DNA of 64,000 nt, taken from Paracoccus sulfuroxidans (GTDB lineage: Bacteria > Pseudomonadota > Alphaproteobacteria > Rhodobacterales > Rhodobacteraceae). The position numbers and the translations under genes are program-made. Of this stretch, positions 17,588-26,422 are shown one piece after another; positions within the stretch are counted from its first letter, which is position 1; every line of letters starts with the position of its first letter. The stretch lies in the NCBI RefSeq assembly GCF_007830335.1, contig NZ_VLKU01000002.1:310001-374000 (forward strand), in the 5' to 3' direction. The notes beneath the pieces are model-generated. The model saw only the letters and a program-made list of their open reading frames with translations, was not told the DNA's origin and made no database searches.

Positions 17588-18964
17588 ATGGACAAGATCT
17601 GGGGGCAGGCACGTGAGGAACTTCTGCGAATCGTGGGGGCTGACAGCTTCGCAACCTGGATCGAACCGCTGCGCCTGAGCGCGATCGAGGACGGCACCGC
17701 CCAGATCGCCTGCCCGACCCGCTTCCTGTCGGACTGGGTGTCGCGTCATTACAGCAATGACATCCTGACCGTGTTCGAACAGATGGGCAGCCAGGTCCAG
17801 CGCCTGCAGTTCGAGACCCGTGCGCCCTCGCCCCCGCGCCGGGCTGCTGCCGCAGCGCCCGCCCCACGCCCGTCGGTCAAGACGCCCGCCATGGCGCGTG
17901 CCTCGACCCGCGCGACCGAGGATGAGATGTCCTCGCCGCTCGACAGCCGCTTCACCTTCGAGAATTTCGTCGTCGGCAAGCCGAACGAGCTGGCCCATGC
18001 CGCCGCCCGCCGCGTGGCCGAAGGCGGCCCGGTGACCTTCAATCCGCTGTTTCTTTACGGCGGCGTTGGTCTCGGCAAGACGCACCTGATGCACGCCATC
18101 GCGCGCGAGATCCAGCAGCGCCAGCCCGAAGCCCGCGTGCTCTATCTTTCGGCCGAGCAGTTCATGTACCGTTTCGTGCAAGCGCTGCGGGATCGCACTG
18201 TAATGGATTTCAAAGAGCTTTTCCGCACCGTCAGCGTGCTGATGGTCGATGACGTCCAGTTCATCGCGGGCAAGGATTCGACGCAGGAAGAATTCTTCCA
18301 CACCTTCAACACGCTGGTCGATCAGGGCAAGCAGATCGTCATCTCGGCCGACCGGGCCCCGGGTGAGATCAAGGACCTCGAGGAGCGCATCCGCTCGCGC
18401 CTGCAATGCGGGCTGGTGGTCGACCTGCACCCGACCGATTACGAGCTGCGCCTTGGCATCCTGCAATCGAAGGCAGAGGCGTTCCGCGCCCAGCATCAGG
18501 ACCTGCAGATCGCGCCCGGCGTGATCGAATTCCTCGCCCATCGCATCACCTCGAACGTCCGCGTTCTGGAAGGCGCGCTCCAGCGGCTTTTTGCCTTTGC
18601 CAGCCTGATGGGCCGCGCGATCACGCTGGACATGACGCAGGAATGTCTGGCCGACATCCTGCGCGCCAGCGACCGCAAGGTCTCGATCGAAGAAATCCAG
18701 CGCAAAGTCGCCGAGCATTACAACATCCGTCTGGCCGACATGATCGGGCCCAAGCGGGTGCGCACCGTGGCCCGTCCGCGCCAGATCGCCATGTATCTGG
18801 CCAAGCAGCTGACCTCGCGTTCCCTCCCCGAGATTGGCCGCCGTTTCGGGGGCCGAGATCACACCACCATCATGCACGGCGTGAAGAAGATCGAGGAATT
18901 GCGCTCGGCCGACCGCAGCCTTGCCGAGGACATCGACCTGCTTCGTCGGTTGCTGGAAACCTGA
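17588..18964 (+). CDS. dnaA: Chromosomal replication initiator DnaA
   Basis: A 458-residue AAA+ ATPase that opens the replication origin. It has an N-terminal DnaB-contact domain (1-75), a Pro/Ala-rich linker (80-105), Walker A G-G-V-G-L-G-K-T at 158-165, Walker B M-V-D-D-V-Q-F, and the C-terminal DNA-binding signature G-G-R-D-H-T-T-I-M-H-G-V-K-K-I. The ATG at 17588 is preferred; a TTG nine bases earlier (17579) is in frame. It heads a dnaA-dnaN-recF-recO series. Confidence 0.96.
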   Translation: MDKIWGQAREELLRIVGADSFATWIEPLRLSAIEDGTAQIACPTRFLSDWVSRHYSNDILTVFEQMGSQVQRLQFETRAPSPPRRAAAAAPAPRPSVKTPAMARASTRATEDEMSSPLDSRFTFENFVVGKPNELAHAAARRVAEGGPVTFNPLFLYGGVGLGKTHLMHAIAREIQQRQPEARVLYLSAEQFMYRFVQALRDRTVMDFKELFRTVSVLMVDDVQFIAGKDSTQEEFFHTFNTLVDQGKQIVISADRAPGEIKDLEERIRSRLQCGLVVDLHPTDYELRLGILQSKAEAFRAQHQDLQIAPGVIEFLAHRITSNVRVLEGALQRLFAFASLMGRAITLDMTQECLADILRASDRKVSIEEIQRKVAEHYNIRLADMIGPKRVRTVARPRQIAMYLAKQLTSRSLPEIGRRFGGRDHTTIMHGVKKIEELRSADRSLAEDIDLLRRLLET

Positions 18965-19051
18965 TCTGCTTGACCACGGGGGCAAATTTACCGAAATTGC
19001 CCTGCACCGCGCCGCGTTTCCCCGGCCCGCGAGACGTACAGAGGACCGAAC

Positions 19052-20170
19052 ATGAAATTTTCGATCGAGCGTGCCGATCTGGTAAAAGCCGTTTCCCAGG
19101 CACAGTCCGTCGTTGAGCGGCGCAACACGATTCCGATTCTGTCCAACGTGCTGATCGAAGCCACGCCCGAGGGCATCAGCTTCCGCGCGACCGACCTCGA
19201 CACCGAGATCGTCGACCGCGCCCATGCCCAGGTCGAACGCCCCGGCGCGACCACCGTCTCGGCCAGCATGCTCAACGACATCTCGCGCAAACTGCCCGAT
19301 GGTGCGCTGGTGCAGATCAGCCTCGACGCCGCCTCGGGCCGCCTGTCGGTTCAGGCCGGGCGGTCGAACTTCAGCCTTGCGACGCTGCCGCGCGAGGACT
19401 TCCCGGTCATGTCGACCAGCGAATATACGGCGAATTTCTCGGCGCCTGCGACCGTACTGCGCCGGCTGTTCGACAAGGCAAAATTCGCCATCTCGAACGA
19501 GGAAACCCGCTATTACCTGAACGGCGTCTATATGCATGTGACGTCGAATGAGGATGGCCCGACGCTGCGTTGCGTGGCGACCGACGGTCATCGTCTGGCC
19601 CGCATCGACGCCGCCCTGCCCGAAGGCGCGGCCGACATGCCCGGCGTCATCGTGCCGCGCAAGACCGTGACCGAGCTGCGCAAGCTGCTCGACGATGATG
19701 AGGCGCAGATCGCCGTTTCGGTCAGCGAGACCAAGGTGCGCTTTGCCACCCCCACGCTGACCCTGACTTCGAAGGTCATCGACGGCACCTTCCCCGATTA
19801 CAGCCGGGTGATTCCCTCGGGCAACACCCGCAAGCTCGAGGTGGACGCGGGCGATTTCGCCAAGGCCGTCGACCGGGTTGCGACTGTCAGCAGCGAACGC
19901 TCGCGCGCGGTCAAGCTGGCGCTGGATGAGGACCGGCTGGTCCTTTCGGTCAACGCCCCCGATGCCGGTGCCGCCGAGGAAGAGCTCTCGGTCGCCTATG
20001 CCGATGAGCCGCTGGAAATCGGCTTCAACGCCAAATATCTGCACGAAATTGCCGGTCAGATCGACCGCGAGAATGCCGTTTTCCTCTTCAACGGCTCGGG
20101 CGACGCGGCGCTGATTCGCGAAGGCGGCGACAATTCCGCCGTCTATGTCGTCATGCCGATGCGCGTGTGA
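19052..20170 (+). CDS. dnaN: DNA polymerase III beta subunit (sliding clamp)
   Basis: A 372-residue ring-forming clamp that tethers DNA polymerase III to DNA and recruits repair factors. The N-terminus M-K-F-S-I-E-R, the segment E-R-R-N-T-I-P-I-L-S-N-V, and the C-terminal end Y-V-V-M-P-M-R-V are hallmarks; the last forms part of the partner-binding pocket. It follows dnaA by 87 bases and overlaps recF by four bases. Confidence 0.97.
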   Translation: MKFSIERADLVKAVSQAQSVVERRNTIPILSNVLIEATPEGISFRATDLDTEIVDRAHAQVERPGATTVSASMLNDISRKLPDGALVQISLDAASGRLSVQAGRSNFSLATLPREDFPVMSTSEYTANFSAPATVLRRLFDKAKFAISNEETRYYLNGVYMHVTSNEDGPTLRCVATDGHRLARIDAALPEGAADMPGVIVPRKTVTELRKLLDDDEAQIAVSVSETKVRFATPTLTLTSKVIDGTFPDYSRVIPSGNTRKLEVDAGDFAKAVDRVATVSSERSRAVKLALDEDRLVLSVNAPDAGAAEEELSVAYADEPLEIGFNAKYLHEIAGQIDRENAVFLFNGSGDAALIREGGDNSAVYVVMPMRV

Positions 20171-21243
20171 CGCTTTCCCACCTGCACCTGACCCAGTTTC
20201 GCAGCTGGGCCAGGCTGGAACTGGACCCCGACACGCGCCCGCTGGCGATCTACGGCCCGAATGGCGCGGGCAAGACCAATATTCTCGAAGCGATCTCGAT
20301 GCTTGCCCCCGGTCGCGGCATGCGTGGCGCGGCGCCCGGCGATCAGGCGCGGCGGGGCCCGGATGTAGGCTGGCGGATCGCCGCAACCATCGGCGACCAC
20401 CCGCTGGAGATCCGTGCCCAGCCGGGCCAACCGCGCGAAGTCACGATTGACGACAAACCCGCACCGCAGATCGCACTTGGCCGTCTGGTCCGGGTGATCT
20501 GGCTGACCCCGGCGATGGACCGCCTCTGGACCGATACGCCGGAAACTCGCCGCCGCTTTCTCGACCGCATCACGCTCAGCTTTGCGCCGGGACATGCCGA
20601 GGACGCGCTGGCCTATGAAAAGGCCATGCGCGAACGCAACCGCCTCCTCAAGGATCAGATCAGCGACCGGGGCTGGTATCAGGCGCTCGAGACGCAGATG
20701 GCGACGGCAGGTGCGGCCCTGACCCGCAACCGTCTCGACGCCCTCGCCCGCCTCATTGATGCCCAAGAGGGCGCGGCGACCAGCTTCCCCGCCGCCCGGC
20801 TTCAACTTCTGCCGGGCGAAGGCTTCGCCGATGACCCGGACGCGCAAGCCATCGCCGACCGTCTCGCTCAGGGCCGCAGCCGCGACATGGCCGCCGGACG
20901 CAGCCTCACCGGCCCGCATCGCGCCGACCTTGGCGCCAGCTGGGGCCCCGCCGACATGCCCGCCGCCCTCTCCTCGACCGGAGAGCAGAAGGCGCTCCTC
21001 CTCTCGCTCATCCTCGCCAATGCCCGCGCGCTGACGGGCGAACGCACGATTCTGCTTCTCGATGAGGTCGCGGCCCATCTCGACGCCGACCGCCGCGCCG
21101 CCCTTTATGCCGAAATCACCGCCCTTCCGGCGCAATCCTTCCTGACCGGAACCGGCTCTGACCTCTTCGAAGACCTCGGCCCCTCGGCCCAAAGGCTCGC
21201 CGTCAGCCGCGAAGGCACGACCTCCACCGCTTCTCTGTTGTAA
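20167..21243 (+). CDS. recF: DNA replication/repair protein RecF
   Basis: A 358-residue SMC-like ATPase that, with RecO and RecR, loads RecA at gaps. Walker A is G-P-N-G-A-G-K-T at residues 30-37, the ABC signature is L-S-S-T-G-E-Q-K near the C-terminus, and Walker B is I-L-L-L-D-E-V. A GTG start overlaps the dnaN stop (GTGA). The last codons and the TAA stop fall inside a copy of the dispersed repeat (21229-21251), so the extreme C-terminus A-S-L-L is repeat-derived. Confidence 0.95.
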   Translation: MTLSHLHLTQFRSWARLELDPDTRPLAIYGPNGAGKTNILEAISMLAPGRGMRGAAPGDQARRGPDVGWRIAATIGDHPLEIRAQPGQPREVTIDDKPAPQIALGRLVRVIWLTPAMDRLWTDTPETRRRFLDRITLSFAPGHAEDALAYEKAMRERNRLLKDQISDRGWYQALETQMATAGAALTRNRLDALARLIDAQEGAATSFPAARLQLLPGEGFADDPDAQAIADRLAQGRSRDMAAGRSLTGPHRADLGASWGPADMPAALSSTGEQKALLLSLILANARALTGERTILLLDEVAAHLDADRRAALYAEITALPAQSFLTGTGSDLFEDLGPSAQRLAVSREGTTSTASLL

Positions 21244-21251
21244 AAATACCC
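21229..21251 (-). repeat. Dispersed 25-bp repeat, copy B, covering the recF stop codon
   Basis: Read on the minus strand this is GGGTATTTTTACAACAGAGA followed by AGC. It matches copy D (50463-50489) closely and copies A and C more loosely. No facing partner is visible nearby, unlike copies A/E and C/D. Confidence 0.65.
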
Positions 21252-21339
21252 AAAACCCGGCGACGCCAGCCCCCACCCCGCATCTTGTCCCCGCCCCCGG
21301 TTTCACGGCAGGGTGACCGCAAGGAAAGGGCCCTCACCC

Positions 21340-22059
21340 ATGGAATGGAGCGGCGAAGCCAGCGTCATCGGCCAACGCAAACATGGCGAGAATGCCGTGA
21401 TCCTCACCGTGCTTGCGCGGGACGCCGGGCTGATCTCGGGCATGGTCCCGGGCGGGGCCAGTTCGAAACGCGCGGCACTCCTGCAACCCGGCAACCGGCT
21501 GGCGCTACGCTGGCGGTCCCGGATCGAGGGCCAGCTCGGCACCTTCACCATCGAGCCTGCCCGCGCTCGCCCGGGCCTTCTGGGCGATGGCGATGCGCTG
21601 GCGGGCGTGAATGCTGTCACCACTCTTCTGCGCTTTGCCTTGCCCGAACACGACCCGCACCCGCGCCTGACCGACCAGACCGAGCGGCTTCTCGACCTCA
21701 TGGACGAAGGCCCCGGCTGGGCACAGGACTATCTCGCGTGGGAGATGCTGCTTCTCGATGAAATGGGCTTCGGCCTCGACCTGAAAACCTGCGCGGTGAC
21801 CGGCACGCGCGCGGGTCTCGCCTATGTCAGCCCGCGCAGCGGTCGCGCGGTCAGCGCGGCAGCGGCCGGAGATTGGGCCCCTCGCCTCTTGCCCTTGCCC
21901 GCCCTGCTGGGCGGAGTTGGAAATGGCGGCTATGAGGACGCCTTCGCCCTCACCGGCCATTTCCTGCAGCAGCGCCTGGCCGAATCGCATGCCGCCCGAC
22001 CGCTTCCCGCCGCAAGGGCGCGGCTGGTCGCGCGGCTTATTGCGCGGGAAGATCGCTGA
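21340..22059 (+). CDS. recO: DNA repair protein RecO
   Basis: A 239-residue OB-fold protein that displaces SSB and anneals DNA in the RecF pathway. The N-terminus M-E-W-S-G-E-A-S-V-I and G-E-N-A-V-I-L-T-V-L are characteristic, as is the central L-D-L-K-T-C-A-V-T-G followed by L-A-Y-V-S-P-R-S-G-R-A-V-S. Only one of the usual zinc-finger cysteines remains in that region. The ATG at 21340 is preferred, with AAGGAAAGGG upstream. Its end overlaps the convergent META-domain gene by 23 bases. Confidence 0.92.
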   Translation: MEWSGEASVIGQRKHGENAVILTVLARDAGLISGMVPGGASSKRAALLQPGNRLALRWRSRIEGQLGTFTIEPARARPGLLGDGDALAGVNAVTTLLRFALPEHDPHPRLTDQTERLLDLMDEGPGWAQDYLAWEMLLLDEMGFGLDLKTCAVTGTRAGLAYVSPRSGRAVSAAAAGDWAPRLLPLPALLGGVGNGGYEDAFALTGHFLQQRLAESHAARPLPAARARLVARLIAREDR

Positions 22060-22435
22060 CCCGCTGCCAGGTCATGGTCACGCCCGGCCCACGCATCACC
22101 AGCCGGTCGCCCGTGGTGCTGGCCTCACGCACCGCAGCCAGAGCCGTCAGGAACCGCCCCTCGCCGCCCTCGATGATGCAGGCCCGTCGCGTCGTCGCCA
22201 ACGCGGCATAGTCAAGCGTGGGCAGCGCCGCGCGGTTCGCGCCCGAGAACATATTGCAAGGCCCCTGCCCGCTGATCGCGCCATTGATCTCGATCCTGGC
22301 GGTGGCCGTCCCGGTCAGTGTCTCGCCGTCGATGTCCACCAACCGGTAGGAACCGGGGATCGCGTTCGAATTCTCAGACAGCACGCTGCAGGCGCTCAGC
22401 GCCACCAGACTTGCCGCGATCAGCAGCTGTTTCAT
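22037..22435 (-). CDS. META-domain lipoprotein (first of two paralogues)
   Basis: A 132-residue protein with a lipoprotein signal ending L-S-A-C (lipid Cys16). The body fits the META/HslJ domain: Y-R-L-V-D-I-D-G near the start and G-Q-G-P-C-N-M-F-S-G in the middle. The ATG at 22435 is chosen because it places the signal peptide at the N-terminus. It is separated from its paralogue upstream by a terminator, so it has its own promoter. The function of META proteins is unclear; some relate to heat or drug tolerance. Confidence 0.78.
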   Translation of the reverse strand: MKQLLIAASLVALSACSVLSENSNAIPGSYRLVDIDGETLTGTATARIEINGAISGQGPCNMFSGANRAALPTLDYAALATTRRACIIEGGEGRFLTALAAVREASTTGDRLVMRGPGVTMTWQRVSDLPAQ

Positions 22436-22463
22436 CGCCAGGGCTCTCCATCTGAATGCCATG

Positions 22464-22490
22464 AAAAACGCCGCCCCGAGGGGCGGCGTT
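22464..22490 (-). terminator. Intrinsic terminator between the two META lipoprotein genes
   Basis: An 11-bp stem AACGCCGCCCC/GGGGCGGCGTT (22467-22477 with 22480-22490) followed on the minus strand by a T run. It ends the transcript of the upstream paralogue at 22529-22945. Confidence 0.85.
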
Positions 22491-22528
22491 CCTGAAGTCG
22501 CAATCACGCTTGGGTCATCGCGCAGGGC

Positions 22529-22945
22529 TTATTTGCGATAGCCCGGCTCGAAGGTCAGGTAATCGACGGGGCCGGTGATGGTCAGCACGCTGCCCAGATA
22601 TTTGATGCCATCGGCTTCCTGCAGACGCTGGAAGTAACGCGACTCAAGCGCGCCAGCGGTCCCGCTGCAGGACTGGCCCGAGGTCGTCAGACCCTCGACC
22701 TTGAAGCCCGGAGGGGTGCCGGTCTGGTTCGCGGCATAGCTGTTGCACGGACCTTGACCCGACAGCTTCAGGCCGTCGATCTGGATGCCGACGTTGCGCT
22801 GCGGCACGGTGTCCTGGCCGATGCCGACCAGCACATAGGGACCAGTCGGGATCACGCTGCCGGGCTCGGCAGGCGCAGTCGGCTCGCAGGCCGCAAGCAC
22901 AAGCGTCGCGGCCAGCGCGGCGGGAATCGTCAGAAGGCGGGTCAT
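22529..22945 (-). CDS. META-like lipoprotein (second paralogue)
   Basis: A 138-residue protein with signal peptide and lipobox L-A-A-C (Cys20). It shares Y-V-L-V-G-I, the pattern I-D-G-L-K-L-S-G-Q-G-P-C-N-S-Y and a second cysteine pair region with the neighbouring 132-residue lipoprotein, indicating a tandem duplication. Start at ATG 22945, which gives a normal lipoprotein signal. No function can be assigned. Confidence 0.75.
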   Translation of the reverse strand: MTRLLTIPAALAATLVLAACEPTAPAEPGSVIPTGPYVLVGIGQDTVPQRNVGIQIDGLKLSGQGPCNSYAANQTGTPPGFKVEGLTTSGQSCSGTAGALESRYFQRLQEADGIKYLGSVLTITGPVDYLTFEPGYRK

Positions 22946-23025
22946 GGGCAGCTCCATAGATAGAATTGCGTGCATAATGCCAAGCCAACCCGCCTTGTTC
23001 CAGCGCTCAGGGCGATTTTATGGTG

Positions 23026-24681
23026 TCAGCCCAGCAACCTGCGCGAAATAACTTGCGCCTGTATCTCTGCTGCACCCTCAAAGATGTTCAAAATGCGCGC
23101 ATCGCACAGAACACGGCTGATCGTGTACTCCAGCGCGAATCCATTGCCGCCATGAATCTGCAGCGCATTGTCGGCCGAGGACCAGGCCACGCGCGCGCCC
23201 AGAAGCTTCGCCATCCCGGCTTCCAGGTCGCAACGGCGCCCCTCATCCTTTTCCCAGGCGCTGAAATAGGTCAGCTGGCGGGCGATCATGATCTCGACGG
23301 CCATCATCGCCAGCTTGTCGGCAACGCGCGGGAATTCGGCCAGAGACTTGCCGAACTGCTTGCGATCCTCGGCATAGCGCAGCCCGATCTCCAGCGCCGA
23401 CTGCGCGACGCCAATGGCGCGGGCCGCGGTCTGGATACGGGCCGATTCGAAGGTCTGCATCAGCTGCTTGAAGCCCTGCCCCGGCTCACCGCCCAGAAGG
23501 TTCTCGCCCTTGACCTTGAAGCCGTCAAAGCCAAGCTCGTATTCCTTCATGCCGCGATAGCCCAGAACCTCGATCTCGCCGCCGGTCATGCCGGGGGTCG
23601 GGAAGGGCTCTTCATCGGTGCCGGGCGTCTTGTCGGCGATGAACATGGAAAGACCGCGATAATCGGTCGTGTTCGGGTCGGTCCGCGCCAGCAGGGTCAT
23701 GATATGCGTGCGCGCGGCATGGGTGATCCAGGTCTTGTTGCCCGTCACTTCCCAATCGTCGCCCACCTTGACCGCGCGGGTGCGCAGGCTGCCCAGATCC
23801 GAGCCGGTGTTGGGTTCGGTAAAGACCGCCGTCGGCAGGATCTCACCCGAGGCAAGCTTCGGCAGCCATTGCGCCTTCTGCTCATCCGTGCCGCCGCCGA
23901 TGATCAGCTCGGCCGCGATTTCCGAGCGCGTGCCCAGCGAGCCCACGCCGATATAGCCGCGCGACAGTTCCTCGGACACGACGACCATGCTGGCCTTGGT
24001 CAGACCCAGCCCGCCGAATTCCTCTGGGATGGTCAGGCCGAAGACGCCCAGCTCGGCCAGCTCCTGAATGATCTCCATCGGGATCAGCTCGTCCTTCAGG
24101 TGCCATTCATGCGCGTTCGGGATCACCCGCTCGTCGGCATAGCGGCGGAACTGGTCGCGGATCATCTCCAGATCCTCGTCGAGCCCGGTTGCCCCGAAGG
24201 TCGCGCGCCCGTGGTTGTCGCGCATCAATGCGACCAGCTCGGCCCGCGCCGCGATGGTGTTGCCCCCCATCAGCGAAACGGCCTCATCCCCCGGCTGCCA
24301 GCCGATGCCGAAATCCGACAGGCGGGCAAACTCGGTCTGGCTCATCGGGATGCCGCCGGCGATCTGCGTCAGATATTCGCCAAGGCCGATCTGCAGGATC
24401 AGCGCCTCGATCCGGCCCAGCTGGCCCGCATCCGACAGACGCCCGGCCCAGGCGGTCAGCTGGCGTAGCGATTCGACGTAAGTGGCCAGCCAAGACAGCG
24501 CATGTGCAGCATGCTGATGCACCTCCAGCAGCTCGGCATCGACCTTGCCCTGCGGGGCGACGGTTTTGCGCAGAACTTCAGTCGCTTGCTCTTGCAGGGC
24601 CTCGATTTCCGGCAAGGCAGCGCGGGCCGAGGCAAGCAGGGCGGCGGGCGTATCAGCGGGCATTACGTTCATGTCCTTCAT
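23026..24681 (-). CDS. mcd: (2S)-Methylsuccinyl-CoA dehydrogenase
   Basis: A 551-residue flavoprotein of the acyl-CoA dehydrogenase superfamily with an N-terminal extension of about 150 residues before the usual fold, the feature that marks Mcd of Rhodobacter and Paracoccus. It oxidises (2S)-methylsuccinyl-CoA to mesaconyl-CoA in the ethylmalonyl-CoA pathway of acetyl-CoA assimilation. Family motifs visible are F-T-E-P-N-T-G-S-D, W-I-T-H-A-A-R-T and I-H-G-G-N-G-F. The ATG at 24681 has AAAGGAA seven bases upstream; longer open sequence before it has no ribosome site. Other pathway genes are not in the window. Confidence 0.88.
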   Translation of the reverse strand: MKDMNVMPADTPAALLASARAALPEIEALQEQATEVLRKTVAPQGKVDAELLEVHQHAAHALSWLATYVESLRQLTAWAGRLSDAGQLGRIEALILQIGLGEYLTQIAGGIPMSQTEFARLSDFGIGWQPGDEAVSLMGGNTIAARAELVALMRDNHGRATFGATGLDEDLEMIRDQFRRYADERVIPNAHEWHLKDELIPMEIIQELAELGVFGLTIPEEFGGLGLTKASMVVVSEELSRGYIGVGSLGTRSEIAAELIIGGGTDEQKAQWLPKLASGEILPTAVFTEPNTGSDLGSLRTRAVKVGDDWEVTGNKTWITHAARTHIMTLLARTDPNTTDYRGLSMFIADKTPGTDEEPFPTPGMTGGEIEVLGYRGMKEYELGFDGFKVKGENLLGGEPGQGFKQLMQTFESARIQTAARAIGVAQSALEIGLRYAEDRKQFGKSLAEFPRVADKLAMMAVEIMIARQLTYFSAWEKDEGRRCDLEAGMAKLLGARVAWSSADNALQIHGGNGFALEYTISRVLCDARILNIFEGAAEIQAQVISRRLLG

Positions 24682-24751
24682 GCGGAGTTCCTTTGCGGCG
24701 TTGCAGCATGAATAGCCACTCGGATATGGCAGCGCAACTATCATGCGCATT

Positions 24752-24780
24752 TCTACGACTTTTCGTACGAATATGTCGAA
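24752..24780. promoter_or_regulatory. Palindromic operator candidate upstream of mcd
   Basis: The perfect palindrome TTCGTACGAA (24762-24771) sits inside a wider quasi-palindrome with TTC-ACGAC arms. It lies 81 bases upstream of the mcd start and 95 bases before dapE on the other strand. Confidence 0.45.
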
Positions 24781-24866
24781 GCCTTCCGGACCTCTGCCCA
24801 CGGCTGGCGAAGGGCAGCTGCGATGTGTAACCATCACCCAAATTCCTGCGAGGCCCCGTGACCATC

Positions 24867-26009
24867 ATGACCATCGACCCTGCCGACTTGACCGCCCGCC
24901 TGATTCGCTGCCCCTCGGTCACCCCTGAAGAAGGTGGCGCGCTTCAGCTGCTGCAGGAGCTTTTGCAGAACGCGGGCTTCGAATGCCACCGCGTCGACCG
25001 CAACGGCACGCCGAACCTCTTTGCCCGCTGGGGCGCGAAGGGCGCGGCCCGCAGCTTCGGCTTCAACGGCCATACCGATGTCGTCCCGCCGGGCGATGCC
25101 GCCAGCTGGACGCATCCGCCGTTTTCCGGGGCCGAGATCGACGGGATGATCTGGGGCCGGGGCGCGACCGACATGAAATCGGGCGTCGCGGCCTTTGTCG
25201 CGGCGGCGGTCGATTTCGTCACCCGCACGCCGCCCGAGGGCGCGATCATCCTGACCATCACCGGGGATGAGGAAGGCCCGTCGCGCGATGGCACCCGCGC
25301 GCTTCTGGACTGGATGGCCACGCAGGGCGAGCAGATGTCGGTTTGTCTGGTGGGCGAGCCCTCGAACCCCGACAGGTTGGGAGAGATGATCAAGATCGGC
25401 CGTCGCGGCTCGATGACGCTGCAGATCACCACCAAGGGCGTGCAGGGCCATGCCGCCTACCCGCACCGCGCCAGGAACCCGCTGCATGCGCTGGTGCGGC
25501 TGCTGAATGACCTGACAACCCAACCCCTCGACACCGGGACCGAGCATTTCGACCCCTCGGGCCTGCAGATCACGACGATCGATTGCGGCAACCCGGCCTC
25601 GAACGTGATCCCCGAAAAGGCCAGCGCGACCGTCAACATCCGGTTCAATGACGCGCATACCTCGGTCGCGCTGGACGCGATGATCCGCGACAAGGCGCAG
25701 ACGATCAGCGTTGAGACCGGCGTCGAGTTCCAGATCCGCACCGATGTCTCGGGCGAAAGCTTCCTGACGCGCCCCGGCCCCTTCGTCGATCTGGTGCGCG
25801 GCGTGGTCACGGAACAGACGGGCCTCGACCCGGTTCTGTCGACCTCGGGCGGGACCTCGGATGCGCGCTTCGTGAAAGACCATTGCCCGGTCCTTGAATT
25901 CGGTCTGGTCGGTCATTTCATGCATCAGGTGGATGAGCGTGTCCCGGCCGATCAGGTGCGCGCACTCAGCCGCATCTATGCCCGTATTCTGGAGCGCTAT
26001 TTCGAATGA
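24867..26009 (+). CDS. dapE: Succinyl-diaminopimelate desuccinylase
   Basis: A 380-residue M20 metallopeptidase that releases L,L-diaminopimelate for lysine and peptidoglycan synthesis. The metal-binding motifs are N-G-H-T-D-V-V-P and G-D-E-E-G-P, and the N-terminus L-I-R-C-P-S-V-T-P is diagnostic. The ATG at 24867 was chosen; a GTG at 24858 lies closer to the GAGG sequence (four bases) and is an equal alternative. It overlaps the following acetyltransferase by four bases. Confidence 0.93.
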   Translation: MTIDPADLTARLIRCPSVTPEEGGALQLLQELLQNAGFECHRVDRNGTPNLFARWGAKGAARSFGFNGHTDVVPPGDAASWTHPPFSGAEIDGMIWGRGATDMKSGVAAFVAAAVDFVTRTPPEGAIILTITGDEEGPSRDGTRALLDWMATQGEQMSVCLVGEPSNPDRLGEMIKIGRRGSMTLQITTKGVQGHAAYPHRARNPLHALVRLLNDLTTQPLDTGTEHFDPSGLQITTIDCGNPASNVIPEKASATVNIRFNDAHTSVALDAMIRDKAQTISVETGVEFQIRTDVSGESFLTRPGPFVDLVRGVVTEQTGLDPVLSTSGGTSDARFVKDHCPVLEFGLVGHFMHQVDERVPADQVRALSRIYARILERYFE

Positions 26010-26422
26010 TCGAACGGACCAATGACCTTGCGGCCTGCCATAAGATCCGGCGCGAGGTTTTCATCATCGAGCAATCGGTTTCCGAGGCCGAGGAACTGGA
26101 CGGGCTGGATGGCGGCGCGCTGCATCTTCTGGCCCGTGACGCAGATGGCCAGCCGGTCGGCACGGCCCGCATCCTGCTGAAGAACGACATCGGCAAGATT
26201 GGTCGGGTGGCGGTGCTGCGCGCGGCCCGTGGCACCGGCCTCGGGGCCGCCCTGATCCGTGCGGCGTTGGAAGAATTGCGCCAGCAGCCCGGTATCACCC
26301 GGGCGCAACTGGGCGCGCAGACCCATGCCATCGCCTTCTATGAAAAGCTGGGGTTTCAGGCTTATGGCCCCGAATATGACGACGCCGGGATTCCGCATCG
26401 CGACATGGCGCGCGTGCTGTGA
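26006..26422 (+). CDS. GNAT family N-acetyltransferase
   Basis: A 138-residue single-domain acetyltransferase. The acetyl-CoA loop [12 protein letters not shown] and the C-terminal [11 protein letters not shown] are plain. The N-terminal I-R-x-x-V-F-I-I-E-Q-x-V-S-E-x-E-E-L-D resembles ElaA-like members. The substrate is unknown. It is translationally coupled to dapE upstream and to the next membrane protein gene, forming a tight three-gene unit before gshA. Confidence 0.85.
   Translation: MIERTNDLAACHKIRREVFIIEQSVSEAEELDGLDGGALHLLARDADGQPVGTARILLKNDIGKIGRVAVLRAARGTGLGAALIRAALEELRQQPGITRAQLGAQTHAIAFYEKLGFQAYGPEYDDAGIPHRDMARVL

Noticed and set aside
17233..17616. A 127-residue open frame in the dnaA leader
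   Set aside because: No domain, Arg/His-rich composition typical of out-of-frame GC-rich DNA, and it runs into dnaA in another frame.
17218..17632. GANTC (CcrM) sites around the dnaA start
   Set aside because: Three occur at 17218, 17297 and 17628, about the number expected by chance at this length and composition.
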